Counted from the stretch's first letter, positions 31,800-40,974 are shown. The stretch is 64,000 nucleotides of DNA from Lachnospiraceae bacterium UBA3762 (GCA_002371615.1 DFGA01000064.1:23549-87548), one strand, 5' to 3'. Numbers and translations: made by a program. Notes: a model not told the origin generated them from the letters alone.

Positions 31800-33122
31800 T
31801 TGAAGAAAAGAGACAGCATAGACACATCGGGATATTCCGAGCTTATCAGGGAGAATGACAGCATTCCCGCTGAATATTATGAGAGATATGATGTCAAAAG
31901 AGGACTCAGGGATCTTAACGGAAAAGGAGTTCTTGCGGGACTTACAAATGTCTCGAATATCATAGCTAAGGACAAAGACGGTGAGCCTTGCGACGGTCAG
32001 CTCTGGTACAGGGGATATCGTGTTGAGGAACTTATCGAGAAATATAAGGATACACCTTTCGGGTATGAAAATCTTGCGTATCTGCTTCTCTTCGGTGATC
32101 TTCCGGGCAAGAGGGAGTCCAGAAAATTTATAGATACACTTACTGATGCAAGAGAACTTCCTACCAATTTTACACGGGATGTCATAATGAAGGCACCTAC
32201 AAAGGACGTCATGAATTCCATGACAAGAGCTATACTGACACTTGCTTCATATGACAGGAATGCTTCGGAGATATCGGTGGAAAATGTGGTTTCACAGTGC
32301 ATGCAGCTTATTGCGGTATTTCCGATGCTTGCAGTGTACAGTTATCATGCATACAACCACTATGAAAATATGGACTCCATGTATATACACAGACCGCTTC
32401 CGGAATTATCGACGGCGCAGAATATTCTTAACCTGCTGAGGGCAGATTCAAAGTACACGGAAACGGAAGCAAAGGCACTTGACGTTGCACTGATGCTTCA
32501 TATGGAGCATGGAGGAGGCAACAACTCAACGTTTACAACACGTGTCGTAACATCATCGGGTGCCGATACTTATGCGACGATAGCTGCTGCGATGTGTTCG
32601 CTAAAAGGGCCCAGACACGGAGGTGCCAACATCAAGGTTATGGAGATGATGGATAATATCCGCGAGAATATCAAAGACCCGAAAGATGATGATGAAGTCA
32701 GGAATTATCTTGGAAGACTGCTTGACGGTGAGGTGTTTGACGGACAGGGGCTTATATATGGTATGGGACACGCCGTGTACTCAAGATCCGATCCGAGAGA
32801 AGTAATATTCAGAAAATATGTTGAAGAGTTATCGGAGGAAAAGGGAAGACAGGATGATCTTGAACTCTACCGCAAGGTTGAGTCGTTAGCTCCGGAGGTA
32901 ATTGCAGCAAAACGGAAGATATATAAAGGTGTGTCTCCGAATGTTGACTTCTACAGCGGCTTTGCGTATGAGATGATGAACATCCCCAGAGAACTCTACA
33001 CACCTATCTTTGCCATTGCAAGGGTTGCCGGGTGGAGCGCTCACAGAATAGAAGAGCTTGTAAGCGGTTCCAAGATAGTACGTCCCGCATATAAGAGCAT
33101 CATGAAGAAAAGGCAGAAATGA
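31800..33122 (+). CDS. Citrate synthase
   Basis: 440 residues from TTG 31800, with TGGGGG ~7 bases upstream; in-frame TTG codons at 31782 and 31794 are less well placed. Condenses acetyl-CoA with oxaloacetate, here probably for glutamate synthesis through a partial cycle. Conserved parts: LWYRGYRVEELI, LMLHMEHGGGNNSTFTTRVV (His), LKGPRHGGANIKVMEM (His), GMGHAVYSRSDPR and NVDFYSGFAYEMMNIPRELYTPIFAIARVAGWSAH. A 2-methylcitrate synthase cannot be excluded by sequence alone. It overlaps the Nudix gene by four bases. Confidence 0.93.
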   Translation: MKKRDSIDTSGYSELIRENDSIPAEYYERYDVKRGLRDLNGKGVLAGLTNVSNIIAKDKDGEPCDGQLWYRGYRVEELIEKYKDTPFGYENLAYLLLFGDLPGKRESRKFIDTLTDARELPTNFTRDVIMKAPTKDVMNSMTRAILTLASYDRNASEISVENVVSQCMQLIAVFPMLAVYSYHAYNHYENMDSMYIHRPLPELSTAQNILNLLRADSKYTETEAKALDVALMLHMEHGGGNNSTFTTRVVTSSGADTYATIAAAMCSLKGPRHGGANIKVMEMMDNIRENIKDPKDDDEVRNYLGRLLDGEVFDGQGLIYGMGHAVYSRSDPREVIFRKYVEELSEEKGRQDDLELYRKVESLAPEVIAAKRKIYKGVSPNVDFYSGFAYEMMNIPRELYTPIFAIARVAGWSAHRIEELVSGSKIVRPAYKSIMKKRQK

Positions 33123-33949
33123 TACAGGATATTGCACCGTACAAACTTAAGAACGAATACCGCCCCGTGCCCTGCAAAGACAGTGACCATGTAGTTGTGT
33201 TTGATGACGAAGACAGGATCCTTGCAAAATGTGACGGCGAAGAACCGGAATTTCTGCATCCTCAGGATGTATGTTCCGAAACTACCGTATATCTGTTTTC
33301 GGTAGGCGGCCTCGGATATTATATGGCGGATAAATGCGAGAATATACCGGATGGATATTCGTTTCGGACCATAAGAGAACTTCGTGACAATACCGGCGGA
33401 TACCAGCTTTTTGCAGCCTTTACTGCATATCATCTGCACAGGTGGTATTCACGAAACAGATATTGCGGCAGGTGTGGAAGCCCTACGGTACATGATGATA
33501 AAGAGCGCGCATTAAGGTGTACCAAATGCGGAAATATCGAATACCCGAGGATCAACCCGGCCGTTATAGTCGGTGTTATTAATGAAGACAGTATACTTAT
33601 TACGAGATACAAAACCGGATATGCATATAATGCACTTATAGCCGGGTTTACCGAGATCGGAGAGACTCTTGAGGAAACGGTAGAGCGCGAAGTTATGGAG
33701 GAGGCAGGGATCAAAGTTAAGAATATCAGATATTACAAGTCGCAGCCGTGGGGTATGGCCATGGATATTCTGGTGGGATTTTATTGCGATGTAAAAGGCA
33801 GCACTGATATCAAAATGGATGATAACGAACTTAAATTTGCGCAGTGGACAAAGCGGGAGGACATTGTATTACAGCCGAATGATCTTTCCCTTACGAATGA
33901 GATGATGCGTATGTTCAAGGAAGGAAAGATTACGAAGGTTCTGACATGA
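33119..33949 (+). CDS. NADH pyrophosphatase-like Nudix hydrolase with zinc ribbon
   Basis: 276 residues. A four-cysteine zinc ribbon (YCGRCGSPTV...LRCTKCGN) precedes a Nudix domain with AGFTEIGETLEETVEREVMEEAG and the NudC-type downstream motif SQPWGMAMDILVGF (SQPWPFPxS in the best-studied members). Likely cleaves NADH, and in the family also removes NAD caps from RNA. It starts inside the citrate synthase stop (ATGA) and overlaps folE in the same way. Confidence 0.87.
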   Translation: MIQDIAPYKLKNEYRPVPCKDSDHVVVFDDEDRILAKCDGEEPEFLHPQDVCSETTVYLFSVGGLGYYMADKCENIPDGYSFRTIRELRDNTGGYQLFAAFTAYHLHRWYSRNRYCGRCGSPTVHDDKERALRCTKCGNIEYPRINPAVIVGVINEDSILITRYKTGYAYNALIAGFTEIGETLEETVEREVMEEAGIKVKNIRYYKSQPWGMAMDILVGFYCDVKGSTDIKMDDNELKFAQWTKREDIVLQPNDLSLTNEMMRMFKEGKITKVLT

Positions 33950-34515
33950 TCGACAAAGAGGCGATAGAAAATCATATACGCGGTATAATAGAGGCCCTGG
34001 GCGATGATCCGGCGCGTCCCGGAATTGCCGACACTCCGAAAAGAGTTGCAGCCATGTGCTGTGAAGTGTTTGAAGGAATGAATTATACAAACCGGCAGAT
34101 TGCCGAAATGTTCGACCGCACATTTGATGATGATATAGACACGGATCAGGAGAAAATAGTGGTGATGCGGGATATAGAATTCTTTTCGTATTGCGAACAC
34201 CATATGGCGCTTATGTATGATATGAAAGCAAATGTTGCCTATATTCCGAACGGCAGGGTAATCGGCCTGTCCAAGATAGTGCGCGTGTGCGAGATGGTCG
34301 GGAAGAGGCTGCAGCTTCAGGAGCGCATCGGGCAGGATATTGCCGACATTATCGGTATGATCACGGGAAGCGGGGACGTTGCGGTTACTATAGAGGCAAA
34401 GCATTCATGCGTTACTGCACGAGGCATCAAAAATCAAAACACCAGGACATACACGGCAGAGCTTCGGGGAAGATTCAGGACGGATCCTTCGCTGCAAAGT
34501 TACATTAAACAGTAA
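33946..34515 (+). CDS. folE: GTP cyclohydrolase I
   Basis: 189 residues. Opens GTP to dihydroneopterin triphosphate, first step of folate synthesis. Zinc and catalytic residues are visible in FFSYCEHHMAL and HSCVTARG; VAYIPNGRVIGLSKI and RLQLQERIGQDIAD are signature segments. It is translationally coupled to the Nudix gene; a Nudix enzyme acts on dihydroneopterin triphosphate in some bacteria, but the zinc-ribbon neighbour is of the NudC type, so a folate role for it is only a possibility. Confidence 0.95.
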   Translation: MIDKEAIENHIRGIIEALGDDPARPGIADTPKRVAAMCCEVFEGMNYTNRQIAEMFDRTFDDDIDTDQEKIVVMRDIEFFSYCEHHMALMYDMKANVAYIPNGRVIGLSKIVRVCEMVGKRLQLQERIGQDIADIIGMITGSGDVAVTIEAKHSCVTARGIKNQNTRTYTAELRGRFRTDPSLQSYIKQ

Positions 34516-34548
34516 TAGATTTATGACCGGATAAACAGGGAGATTCTT

Positions 34549-35919
34549 ATGGATTACGATGTGATTATAATCGGGGCAGGTCCCGGAGGAATATATTCCG
34601 CATATGAGATAGTAAAGACGCGACCGAATCTTAAGGTTGCGGTATTTGAGGCCGGCCAGGAACTTAATAAACGCCATTGCCCTATAGACGGGGAAAAGGT
34701 CAAAAAATGTATCGGATGCAAATCATGTTCGATAATGAGCGGGTTTGGAGGAGCCGGTGCTTTTTCCGACGGAAAATACAACATAACCAATGATTTTGGC
34801 GGAACGCTCTACGAGCATATCGGAAGAGCAAAAGCGATCGAACTTATGAAGTATGTTGACAGTATCAATATTGAAAACGGCGGAGAGGGCTGCAAGCTTT
34901 ATTCCACCGCGGGAACTTCACTCAAGAAGACGTGCATGCAAAACAAGCTGAAGCTTCTTGAAGCATCGGTGAGACACCTAGGGACCGACATCAATTATAT
35001 CGTACTTGAAAATCTTTATAATTTTATGAAGGATGCCGTTGATTTTCACTTTATGACAAGTGTGGATGCACTTGAGGTCATAGATGGTGGATATAAGGTT
35101 ACTTACGGTAATAAGAGCGTAACCTGCAGGCAGTGTATAGTGTCTGTGGGAAGAAGCGGGTCAAAGTGGATGGAAGGCGTATGCGAAAGCCTGAATATAG
35201 CCTCCAAGAGCAACCGCGTTGATATCGGGGTCAGGGTAGAACTTCCGGCAGTGATATTTTCCCACCTTACGGATGAACTGTATGAGAGCAAGATCGTATA
35301 CCGTACGGAGAAGTTTGAGGATAATGTCCGTACTTTCTGCATGAATCCCCACGGAATAGTAGTTACCGAGAACACCAACGGGATCATTACCGTTAACGGC
35401 CACAGCTATGAAGCAAAGGACAAGCAGACCGAAAACACAAACTTTGCACTGCTTGTTGCCAAGCATTTTTCGGAGCCGTTCAAGGATTCAAACGGTTACG
35501 GCGAGAGCATAGCAAGACTTTCCAATATGCTCGGCGGCGGGGTAATAGTCCAGCGTTTCGGAGACCTTGTACGCGGAAGGCGCAGCAACGAAAAGCGTAT
35601 TGCGGAAGGCATGGTCCAGCCGACTCTTAACGCAACACCCGGTGACCTTTCACTTGTTCTTCCGAAGAGAATACTTGACGGCATTATGGAGATGATCCAT
35701 GCACTTGATAAGATCGCACCGGGAACGGCAAATGATGACACTCTTTTGTACGGTGTCGAAGTCAAGTTCTATAATATGGAAGTACAGGTGGATGAAAATC
35801 TTGAGACCCAGTATCCGGGCCTCTACATAATAGGAGACGGAAGCGGCGTTACACATTCGCTCTCACATGCATCGGCGAGTGGTGTATATGTAGCCAGAAG
35901 GATAGTATCCCAGTTGTAA
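34549..35919 (+). CDS. FAD-dependent oxidoreductase, uncharacterised dehydrogenase family
   Basis: 456 residues. N-terminal dinucleotide fold DVIIIGAGPGGIYSAYEI, then a cysteine-containing segment KKCIGCKSCSIMSGFGGAGAFSDGKYN typical of the family, a middle substrate domain, and the C-terminal FAD-contact segment YIIGDGSGVTHSLSHASASGV. Its substrate is unknown; the family is widespread in Clostridia and Bacteroidetes. RBS AGGGAG precedes the ATG. It follows folE by 33 bases and precedes a lipid-kinase-like gene. Confidence 0.85.
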   Translation: MDYDVIIIGAGPGGIYSAYEIVKTRPNLKVAVFEAGQELNKRHCPIDGEKVKKCIGCKSCSIMSGFGGAGAFSDGKYNITNDFGGTLYEHIGRAKAIELMKYVDSINIENGGEGCKLYSTAGTSLKKTCMQNKLKLLEASVRHLGTDINYIVLENLYNFMKDAVDFHFMTSVDALEVIDGGYKVTYGNKSVTCRQCIVSVGRSGSKWMEGVCESLNIASKSNRVDIGVRVELPAVIFSHLTDELYESKIVYRTEKFEDNVRTFCMNPHGIVVTENTNGIITVNGHSYEAKDKQTENTNFALLVAKHFSEPFKDSNGYGESIARLSNMLGGGVIVQRFGDLVRGRRSNEKRIAEGMVQPTLNATPGDLSLVLPKRILDGIMEMIHALDKIAPGTANDDTLLYGVEVKFYNMEVQVDENLETQYPGLYIIGDGSGVTHSLSHASASGVYVARRIVSQL

Positions 35920-35958
35920 ATCACTGATTAAGAATCGCTGACCGGAGGTTAATAATAA

Positions 35959-36828
35959 ATGATCTATATTATGTTCAATCCGCTTGCGGGGAACAGTACA
36001 TGCGAGGAAACGAGCAAAGGCGTAGGAGAGATTTTTGCGTCAGATGAAAAGAGATATATAAATCTTTTGGAAGTGGATGATTTTGAAAAGCACATAAAAG
36101 ATCTCGCCCCGGAAGATCAGATAGTCGTGTGCGGCGGAGACGGAACGCTTAATCATTTGATCAATTCGGTTAATACCGAAAAACTTGAACAGGATATTTT
36201 CTATTATCCTGCCGGAAGCGGAAATGATTTTTATCACGATATCGATCAGGACAAGACAAACGGAGTATACAGGATCAACAAATACTTAAAATGCATTCCC
36301 AAAGTCATAATAGACGGCAGGGAGAGCTTATTTATCAACGGGATAGGATTCGGTATTGATGGATACTGCTGTGAGGAAGGCGACAAGATGAGAGTTAAAA
36401 AGCCCGGTAAGCGTGTAAACTATCCGCTTATTGCGCTAAAGGGTCTTGCCTATGATTTTCACCGCGTAAACGCAAAGGTTACCGTTGACGGCGTTACAAC
36501 AGAGTACAAGGACGTATGGATGGTGCCGGCTATGAACGGAAGGTATTACGGCGGCGGGATGATGTGCGCGCCTAACCAGGACAGATTGAATGAAGAGGGA
36601 AAAGTATCTGTTATAGTTGTGCATTCAAAATTCAGGATAGCACTTCTGTATGCGTTTCTTTCCATATTTAAAGGAACCCATCTGAAATACAAGAGTCTTG
36701 TGACCGAGATAATGGGGAGTGATGTTGTGGTTGAATTCGATCGGCCGACTGCTTTGCAGATCGACGGAGAGACAGTGACCGGCGTCACAAAGTACGAAGT
36801 CCATAAAGAGAAAAAAATCATCTGTTAA
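35959..36828 (+). CDS. Diacylglycerol/lipid kinase family protein
   Basis: 289 residues. The catalytic-domain motif VVCGGDGTLNHLIN, YYPAGSGNDF and the N-terminal FNPLAGNS identify the DagK/YegS family. C-terminal LQIDGE is also typical. These enzymes phosphorylate diacylglycerol or related lipids on the membrane; the substrate here is not determined. RBS GGAGG precedes the ATG. A palindrome (36827-36843) and a promoter begin right at its stop. Confidence 0.88.
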   Translation: MIYIMFNPLAGNSTCEETSKGVGEIFASDEKRYINLLEVDDFEKHIKDLAPEDQIVVCGGDGTLNHLINSVNTEKLEQDIFYYPAGSGNDFYHDIDQDKTNGVYRINKYLKCIPKVIIDGRESLFINGIGFGIDGYCCEEGDKMRVKKPGKRVNYPLIALKGLAYDFHRVNAKVTVDGVTTEYKDVWMVPAMNGRYYGGGMMCAPNQDRLNEEGKVSVIVVHSKFRIALLYAFLSIFKGTHLKYKSLVTEIMGSDVVVEFDRPTALQIDGETVTGVTKYEVHKEKKIIC

Positions 36829-36841
36829 CATAATATTTATG

Positions 36842-36870
36842 TTGACATAATATATTATTCGCGGTAAATT
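36842..36870 (+). promoter_or_regulatory. Promoter of the pseudo-C69-peptidase gene
   Basis: TTGACA (36842-36847), 17-base spacer, TAAATT (36865-36870). The -35 box overlaps a 7-bp palindrome AACATAA/TTATGTT (36827-36843) that could be an operator. Confidence 0.7.
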
Positions 36871-36872
36871 TA

Positions 36873-36897
36873 ATGGTGTGTGCAGCACCATTTTTTT
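36873..36897 (+). terminator. Terminator overlapping the transcription start of the next gene
   Basis: ATGGTG (36873-36878) pairs with CACCAT (36886-36891), merging into T7 (36891-36897). The 5' arm lies at or before the expected start (~36877), so it can fold in read-through RNA from upstream but not fully in RNA made from the promoter at 36842-36870. Confidence 0.75.
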
Positions 36898-36953
36898 GTT
36901 GCACACATTTAACGGGGAAAAATAGTGAAGTTAAGAAAACAGGGAGAGAAAAA

Positions 36954-39900
36954 ATGAAGGGATTATCTAAAATTTTAGCAGGAGCATCGGTGCTGTATCT
37001 GTGCATAGCCACGGGCACATTAAGCGCATATGCCGGTACCGGCATATATGTGGGCAAGGATGTCAGCACGGAAGGAACAACGCTTGTGGGAATATCCACA
37101 GAGGCAGATACGGGTATGGCATCAATACCGGTCGTGCTTGATGAGGGTTTGATAGGCAAAGGGGATGTTATCGAATCTTCAAACGGATACAGTTATGAGC
37201 TGCCGGAAGATTCGGCTAAAATGACGATTGTTAAGATGATGGGCTATACGGATTATGCCGGATGGACAAGCTGCGCTTCAAACGGAAACGGAGTTTCCGT
37301 TATAACAGGACTTACAACGGACTGTAATATTGATGCAATGTCCGCTGATCCGTTCGTTGATGACGGAATAAGCGAAGAGGTTATTGCAAAGGTTCTCTGC
37401 GCATCTTCCGAAACGGCAAAAGAGGCCGTAGATCTTCTGTGCTCAATATATGACAAGACGGGAGCTGCAGCAGCGGAAACAGTATTTATCACCGATCCGG
37501 AAGGAGCCTGGGTTGTTGAGAACTTCACGGGACATCAGTATGTTGCCGCAAAACTTCCCGATGACAAGATCGCAACCTTCGCCAATGATCCGATAATAAA
37601 GACTGTTGACCTGAATGATCCGGATACCATCGTTTCGGAAAATCTGCTGACTCTGCCCGAAGAGAATGACTTTGCGGTATATGACGATGATAAAAATCTT
37701 GATCTGATCCTTACATATAATTATGACAGCAGCTATAATGACGAATCACATCTCAGGGGCTGGGTCGGACACGATCTGTTTGCACCCTCCGAGGAACTTA
37801 AATACGATCCGGAGGACGGATATGATATGTTCTTTGCACCTGATGACAAAGTTTCACTTAATCAGGCATTTTCGTTCTTCAGAAACAGATTTGAAGGAAC
37901 CCCTTATGATCTTCGTGACGAAGACAACAGAGTTTATTACGGAATAAACAACCAGACGGTTGGAAATGTTAATCTTATACAGGTGTTTGACGATGTTCCT
38001 GCAGCAATGTCATCGGTAGTATGGACCACGCCGTCCAATCCCACGGCATCACCGTTCATACCCGTTCCGGCATTTGCCGGCTCTCTTCCTGACAGTTTCT
38101 CTACCGATATAACAGATGATGTATATACAGAAGGAATAGCACAATTCGAATTTGCAAAGCTCAACAGCACCATTTATCCCAAGAGAGAGGTATACGGAGC
38201 GTCCGTAAGGCAATACTGGGAAGGAATGGAAGCTGTAGGTGTAAATGATATTACAGAAGCCATGCGCGGCGAATGGAAGACGGAATACGAAAAATCTCCC
38301 GATGAAGCCGCAGGCAAGGCAGATGAGTATATCGACACAATAGTTGGCAGAGCATTGGATGACTGCACAAGGATATCAGGACAACTCGACTGGTACCTGT
38401 TCAGAAACGGTGTCAAGAGCTCTGCTGTGCCTGATGACGAGATAGACCCCTTCGAATGCGAGTTCAACGTATTGGCGTATGCACGTGCAAACGGATGGGA
38501 GACTTCGACAAAGGATGGCGTATTTATCGCAACAAAGGGCGACAGGAAGATTGAAGTCGTTACCGAAGGCAGTGAAGAAGGGCGTGTAACATTTACCGGC
38601 TTTGACAATGAGAAACTGCTTGAAGACTTCATGAGCGCCGGAGTGCAAGCGGATGAAAACGGTGAGGCAGAAGCCGAAGTGACGGAAGATGAAGCGCCGG
38701 ATGCGGAGCCGGAGGAATCTTTGACCGAAGACGTTGAGGATACGACAAAAGACGAGCCGGAGAAGGCTTCGGACGAAATAGCAGAGACTGCACAGGACGA
38801 AATAGCAGAGACTGCACAGGACGAAGAGGATAAACCGGCAGAAACAGAAGAAATTACTGAGGAGACAAAGGAAGAGGCAGCCCGGGATGTGACAAGGGCA
38901 GCTGCCGAACAGATAGAAGTCGATACTATAGCGGCACTCGGAGAGTTTTTCGATGAGAAGATAGCAAACATTCCCAGAGACGGATGGGCGGAGGGAGAGA
39001 TCGCCAAAGAGATCAACTCCGTATCCAAAGGGGTTGTGGATATAATCGGCAAGTATTTTGACGGTGATGTCGAGAAACTTATCGGTATGGACTACGAGAA
39101 ATTAGGTGCTGAAATACTTACAGATGAGGATGTTGCAAAGGTCGGTGATGAGATCGTTGCGACCGGAATGGATCTTTCGGCTCTTCTTGAGAAATATTTC
39201 CTGTCGCTGTATGAAGATGTAAGCGGTGATATCGAGTCCGGAAGACTTACACAGCAGGGTGCAGAGAAGATCCTTGTTGAGGCCGAGGGAGATATAGAAG
39301 GTATTGCAACTCTTTATCTTGAAGGTATAGAAGGACAGTTTGCGGAAGTATTCAATACCGAAATGACAGATGAGGAACTTGAAGACGTCATCAGAGAACT
39401 TAGTGAAGCCTCTCTTCAGATCATGGAAGATTACGGCGGACTTGATCTTGATGCCTTAGGACTGGGTGATATTGATATTAATGATCTGTCCGAAGCCGAC
39501 ATAGACGTTGTTATTACGCTCAACGAGATGGATGATGACGTAATAAAGGGACTGTCCGACCTTCTGGGAGTTGATGTCAGAAGCATTCTTAACCAGTATA
39601 TGGATGCCATCAACAATTCCGGCACAAATGTTAAGATCATAGAAGAAAATCATGAGAATCAGGAAGCTGATTCCGCTCCGGATCCTATAATAATGGCGGC
39701 TATAGAAGAGCAGGAAGCACTTGCAGAGGATGATGCAGTCATCCCTCAGGAAGTGATCGATGTGCTTAACGAAGCTATTATTGAAGCAGCAGAAGCACGC
39801 GGCGAAACTGTCGACGAGAGTATGCTTGCGATTAGCCCTGACAAGACTGAGAGTACGCCGGAGGCAGAGAGTGCACCGGAGACAGAGAGTGCACCGGAGA

Positions 39901-40028
39901 CAAAGACCGGTGATATGTCCGAAGAGGAAGTACCTTCCGGTGACGAATACACGGCATATATCGAAGGAATAAGGACTTTTGGCGATGAGATCATGCTTCC
40001 CGCATTCATGCTCAAGTATTTCAATTAA
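36954..40028 (+). CDS. Secreted C69-family dipeptidase homologue lacking the catalytic cysteine
   Basis: 1024 residues. A signal peptide (1-27, ending LSAYA) is followed by a C69 (PepD-like) domain to ~530: GTGIYVGKDVSTEGTTLVG, ITDPEGAWVVENFTGHQYVAAKLPDD, DNRVYYGINNQTVGN and SSVVWTTPSNP are family-like. In active members the mature enzyme begins at a nucleophilic Cys (CTxIxVGK); here that residue is Gly28 (codon GGT, one base from TGT), and the usual ARNED-like segment is also altered. An acidic linker with tandem repeats (~590-640) leads to a ~330-residue alpha-helical C-terminal region I do not recognise, then Glu/Ser/Thr repeats and a short tail. Probably a binding or structural surface protein rather than a peptidase. 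RBS GGGAGAG precedes ATG 36954; an earlier in-frame start at 36873 lies in the terminator. Confidence 0.85.
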   Translation: MKGLSKILAGASVLYLCIATGTLSAYAGTGIYVGKDVSTEGTTLVGISTEADTGMASIPVVLDEGLIGKGDVIESSNGYSYELPEDSAKMTIVKMMGYTDYAGWTSCASNGNGVSVITGLTTDCNIDAMSADPFVDDGISEEVIAKVLCASSETAKEAVDLLCSIYDKTGAAAAETVFITDPEGAWVVENFTGHQYVAAKLPDDKIATFANDPIIKTVDLNDPDTIVSENLLTLPEENDFAVYDDDKNLDLILTYNYDSSYNDESHLRGWVGHDLFAPSEELKYDPEDGYDMFFAPDDKVSLNQAFSFFRNRFEGTPYDLRDEDNRVYYGINNQTVGNVNLIQVFDDVPAAMSSVVWTTPSNPTASPFIPVPAFAGSLPDSFSTDITDDVYTEGIAQFEFAKLNSTIYPKREVYGASVRQYWEGMEAVGVNDITEAMRGEWKTEYEKSPDEAAGKADEYIDTIVGRALDDCTRISGQLDWYLFRNGVKSSAVPDDEIDPFECEFNVLAYARANGWETSTKDGVFIATKGDRKIEVVTEGSEEGRVTFTGFDNEKLLEDFMSAGVQADENGEAEAEVTEDEAPDAEPEESLTEDVEDTTKDEPEKASDEIAETAQDEIAETAQDEEDKPAETEEITEETKEEAARDVTRAAAEQIEVDTIAALGEFFDEKIANIPRDGWAEGEIAKEINSVSKGVVDIIGKYFDGDVEKLIGMDYEKLGAEILTDEDVAKVGDEIVATGMDLSALLEKYFLSLYEDVSGDIESGRLTQQGAEKILVEAEGDIEGIATLYLEGIEGQFAEVFNTEMTDEELEDVIRELSEASLQIMEDYGGLDLDALGLGDIDINDLSEADIDVVITLNEMDDDVIKGLSDLLGVDVRSILNQYMDAINNSGTNVKIIEENHENQEADSAPDPIIMAAIEEQEALAEDDAVIPQEVIDVLNEAIIEAAEARGETVDESMLAISPDKTESTPEAESAPETESAPETKTGDMSEEEVPSGDEYTAYIEGIRTFGDEIMLPAFMLKYFN
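38772..38819 (+). repeat. Two exact 24-bp tandem repeats in the acidic linker
   Basis: The 24-base unit encoding DEIAETAQ occurs at 38772-38795 and 38796-38819, with a partial third copy. The repeat is identical at DNA level, so it is recent or prone to slippage in frame. Confidence 0.9.
39858..39893 (+). repeat. 18-bp tandem repeats near the C-terminus of the same protein
   Basis: Units at 39858-39875 and 39876-39893 (one base different) encode PEAESA and PETESA, with a partial third copy following. Confidence 0.85.
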
Positions 40029-40034
40029 TTTTCT

Positions 40035-40063
40035 ACTTGCTTTTTTGTTCCGATTCGTATAAT
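40035..40063 (+). promoter_or_regulatory. Promoter of tRNA-Glu
   Basis: A perfect TATAAT (40058-40063) lies 12 bases before the tRNA; the -35 is weak (ACTTGC at 40035-40040 with a 17-base spacer, or TTGCTT at shorter spacing). Confidence 0.6.
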
Positions 40064-40075
40064 ATGGTCAAGTAC

Positions 40076-40147
40076 GGCTCGTTGGTCAAGCGGTTAAGAC
40101 GCCGCCCTCTCACGGCGGAAACAGGGGTTCGATTCCCCTACGAGCTG
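40076..40147 (+). tRNA. tRNA-Glu, anticodon CTC
   Basis: Acceptor arms GGCTCGT (40076-40082) and ACGAGCT (40140-40146); first pair is G-U. D-arm TGGTCAAGCGGTTAAGAC, anticodon stem CCGCC/GGCGG with loop CTCTCAC (anticodon CTC), T-arm GGGG-TTCGATT-CCCC. CCA is not encoded. The sequence is typical of bacterial tRNA-Glu; CTC reads GAG only and supplements the usual TTC species. Confidence 0.95.
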
Positions 40148-40177
40148 CTTACTGTATTGATATTACGAACGAAAGAG

Positions 40178-40211
40178 CCTCAGGGTTGCATGGCAAACCT
40201 TGAGGTTTTTT
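40178..40211 (+). terminator. Terminator after tRNA-Glu
   Basis: CCTCA-G-GGTT (40178-40187) pairs with AACC-T-TGAGG (40196-40205), loop GCATGGCA, then T6. Confidence 0.85.
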
Positions 40212-40250
40212 GGAATAATGACATAATTGGTATTTGAAAGGCAGATAACG

Positions 40251-40973
40251 ATGCTTAAACTTGAAAATATTACTCTGAACCTTCCGGAGAAGGACAATCT
40301 GCTCCGCGATGTGAGCCTGTCGATCAACCCCGGAAAGCTAACTGTAATTACGGGGCCGAACGGAGGAGGCAAGACAAGTCTTGCCAAGATAATTGCCGGA
40401 CTGTATGTTCCTACCTCCGGGCGTATAATTCTCGATGATGAGGATATTACACAAATGTCGATAACCGACAGAGCCCAAAAGGGGATCGCATATGCCTTCC
40501 AGCAGCCGGTAAGCTTCAAAGGTATAAACGTAAGAACGCTTATGGGCATAGCGGCCGGCGGAGAAATGTCGGAAATGCGTATGTGCCGGATTCTCGAGAA
40601 GGTCGGCTTGTGCGCGAGAGACTACATGGACAGGGAAATGGATTCGCATCTTTCCGGTGGAGAAATGAAAAGGATCGAAATTGCCACAGTACTTGCAAGA
40701 GGGGCTAAATATATTGTGTTTGATGAGCCTGAGGCAGGGATAGATCTGTGGAGTTTTACAAGCCTTATCCAGGCGTTTGAGAGTCTTAAGGATTATGAGG
40801 AGGTTGCACTGCTGATCATCTCTCATCAGGAAAGAATACTTAATATTGCGGACGAGATCGTTGTCATAAGAGACGGGAATATAACGCAGAACGGAACGAG
40901 AGAAGAGGTTTTTCCGACTCTCATGAAGAACAACAGCGACAATTACTGCCCTAAAGGCAAGGAGATGTTTTGA
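40251..40973 (+). CDS. SufC/SmsC-type ABC ATPase for Fe-S cluster assembly
   Basis: 240 residues from ATG 40251 (GAAAGG upstream). Walker A GPNGGGKTS, Q-loop YAFQQPVSFKGI, signature LSGGEMKRIEIA, Walker B YIVFDEPEAGIDL and switch His in ISHQ are complete. EPEAGID after Walker B is the SufC-type pattern rather than that of transporters. It precedes its SufB-like partner by one base. Together they form the two-gene minimal SUF (SmsCB) type found in methanogens and many Clostridia; no sufS, sufU or full sufD lies nearby. Confidence 0.88.
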   Translation: MLKLENITLNLPEKDNLLRDVSLSINPGKLTVITGPNGGGKTSLAKIIAGLYVPTSGRIILDDEDITQMSITDRAQKGIAYAFQQPVSFKGINVRTLMGIAAGGEMSEMRMCRILEKVGLCARDYMDREMDSHLSGGEMKRIEIATVLARGAKYIVFDEPEAGIDLWSFTSLIQAFESLKDYEEVALLIISHQERILNIADEIVVIRDGNITQNGTREEVFPTLMKNNSDNYCPKGKEMF

Positions 40974-40974
40974 T

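Noticed and set aside
38772..38819. Short CRISPR-like array
   Set aside because: The repeats are directly adjacent without spacers and in frame with the protein; they are coding tandem repeats.
38174..39052. 292-codon minus-strand reading frame rich in Ser and Ala
   Set aside because: It is antisense to the acidic, repeat-rich part of the C69 homologue; GAA/GAG-rich codons read backwards give Ser/Phe-rich open frames. No ribosome site or family motif.
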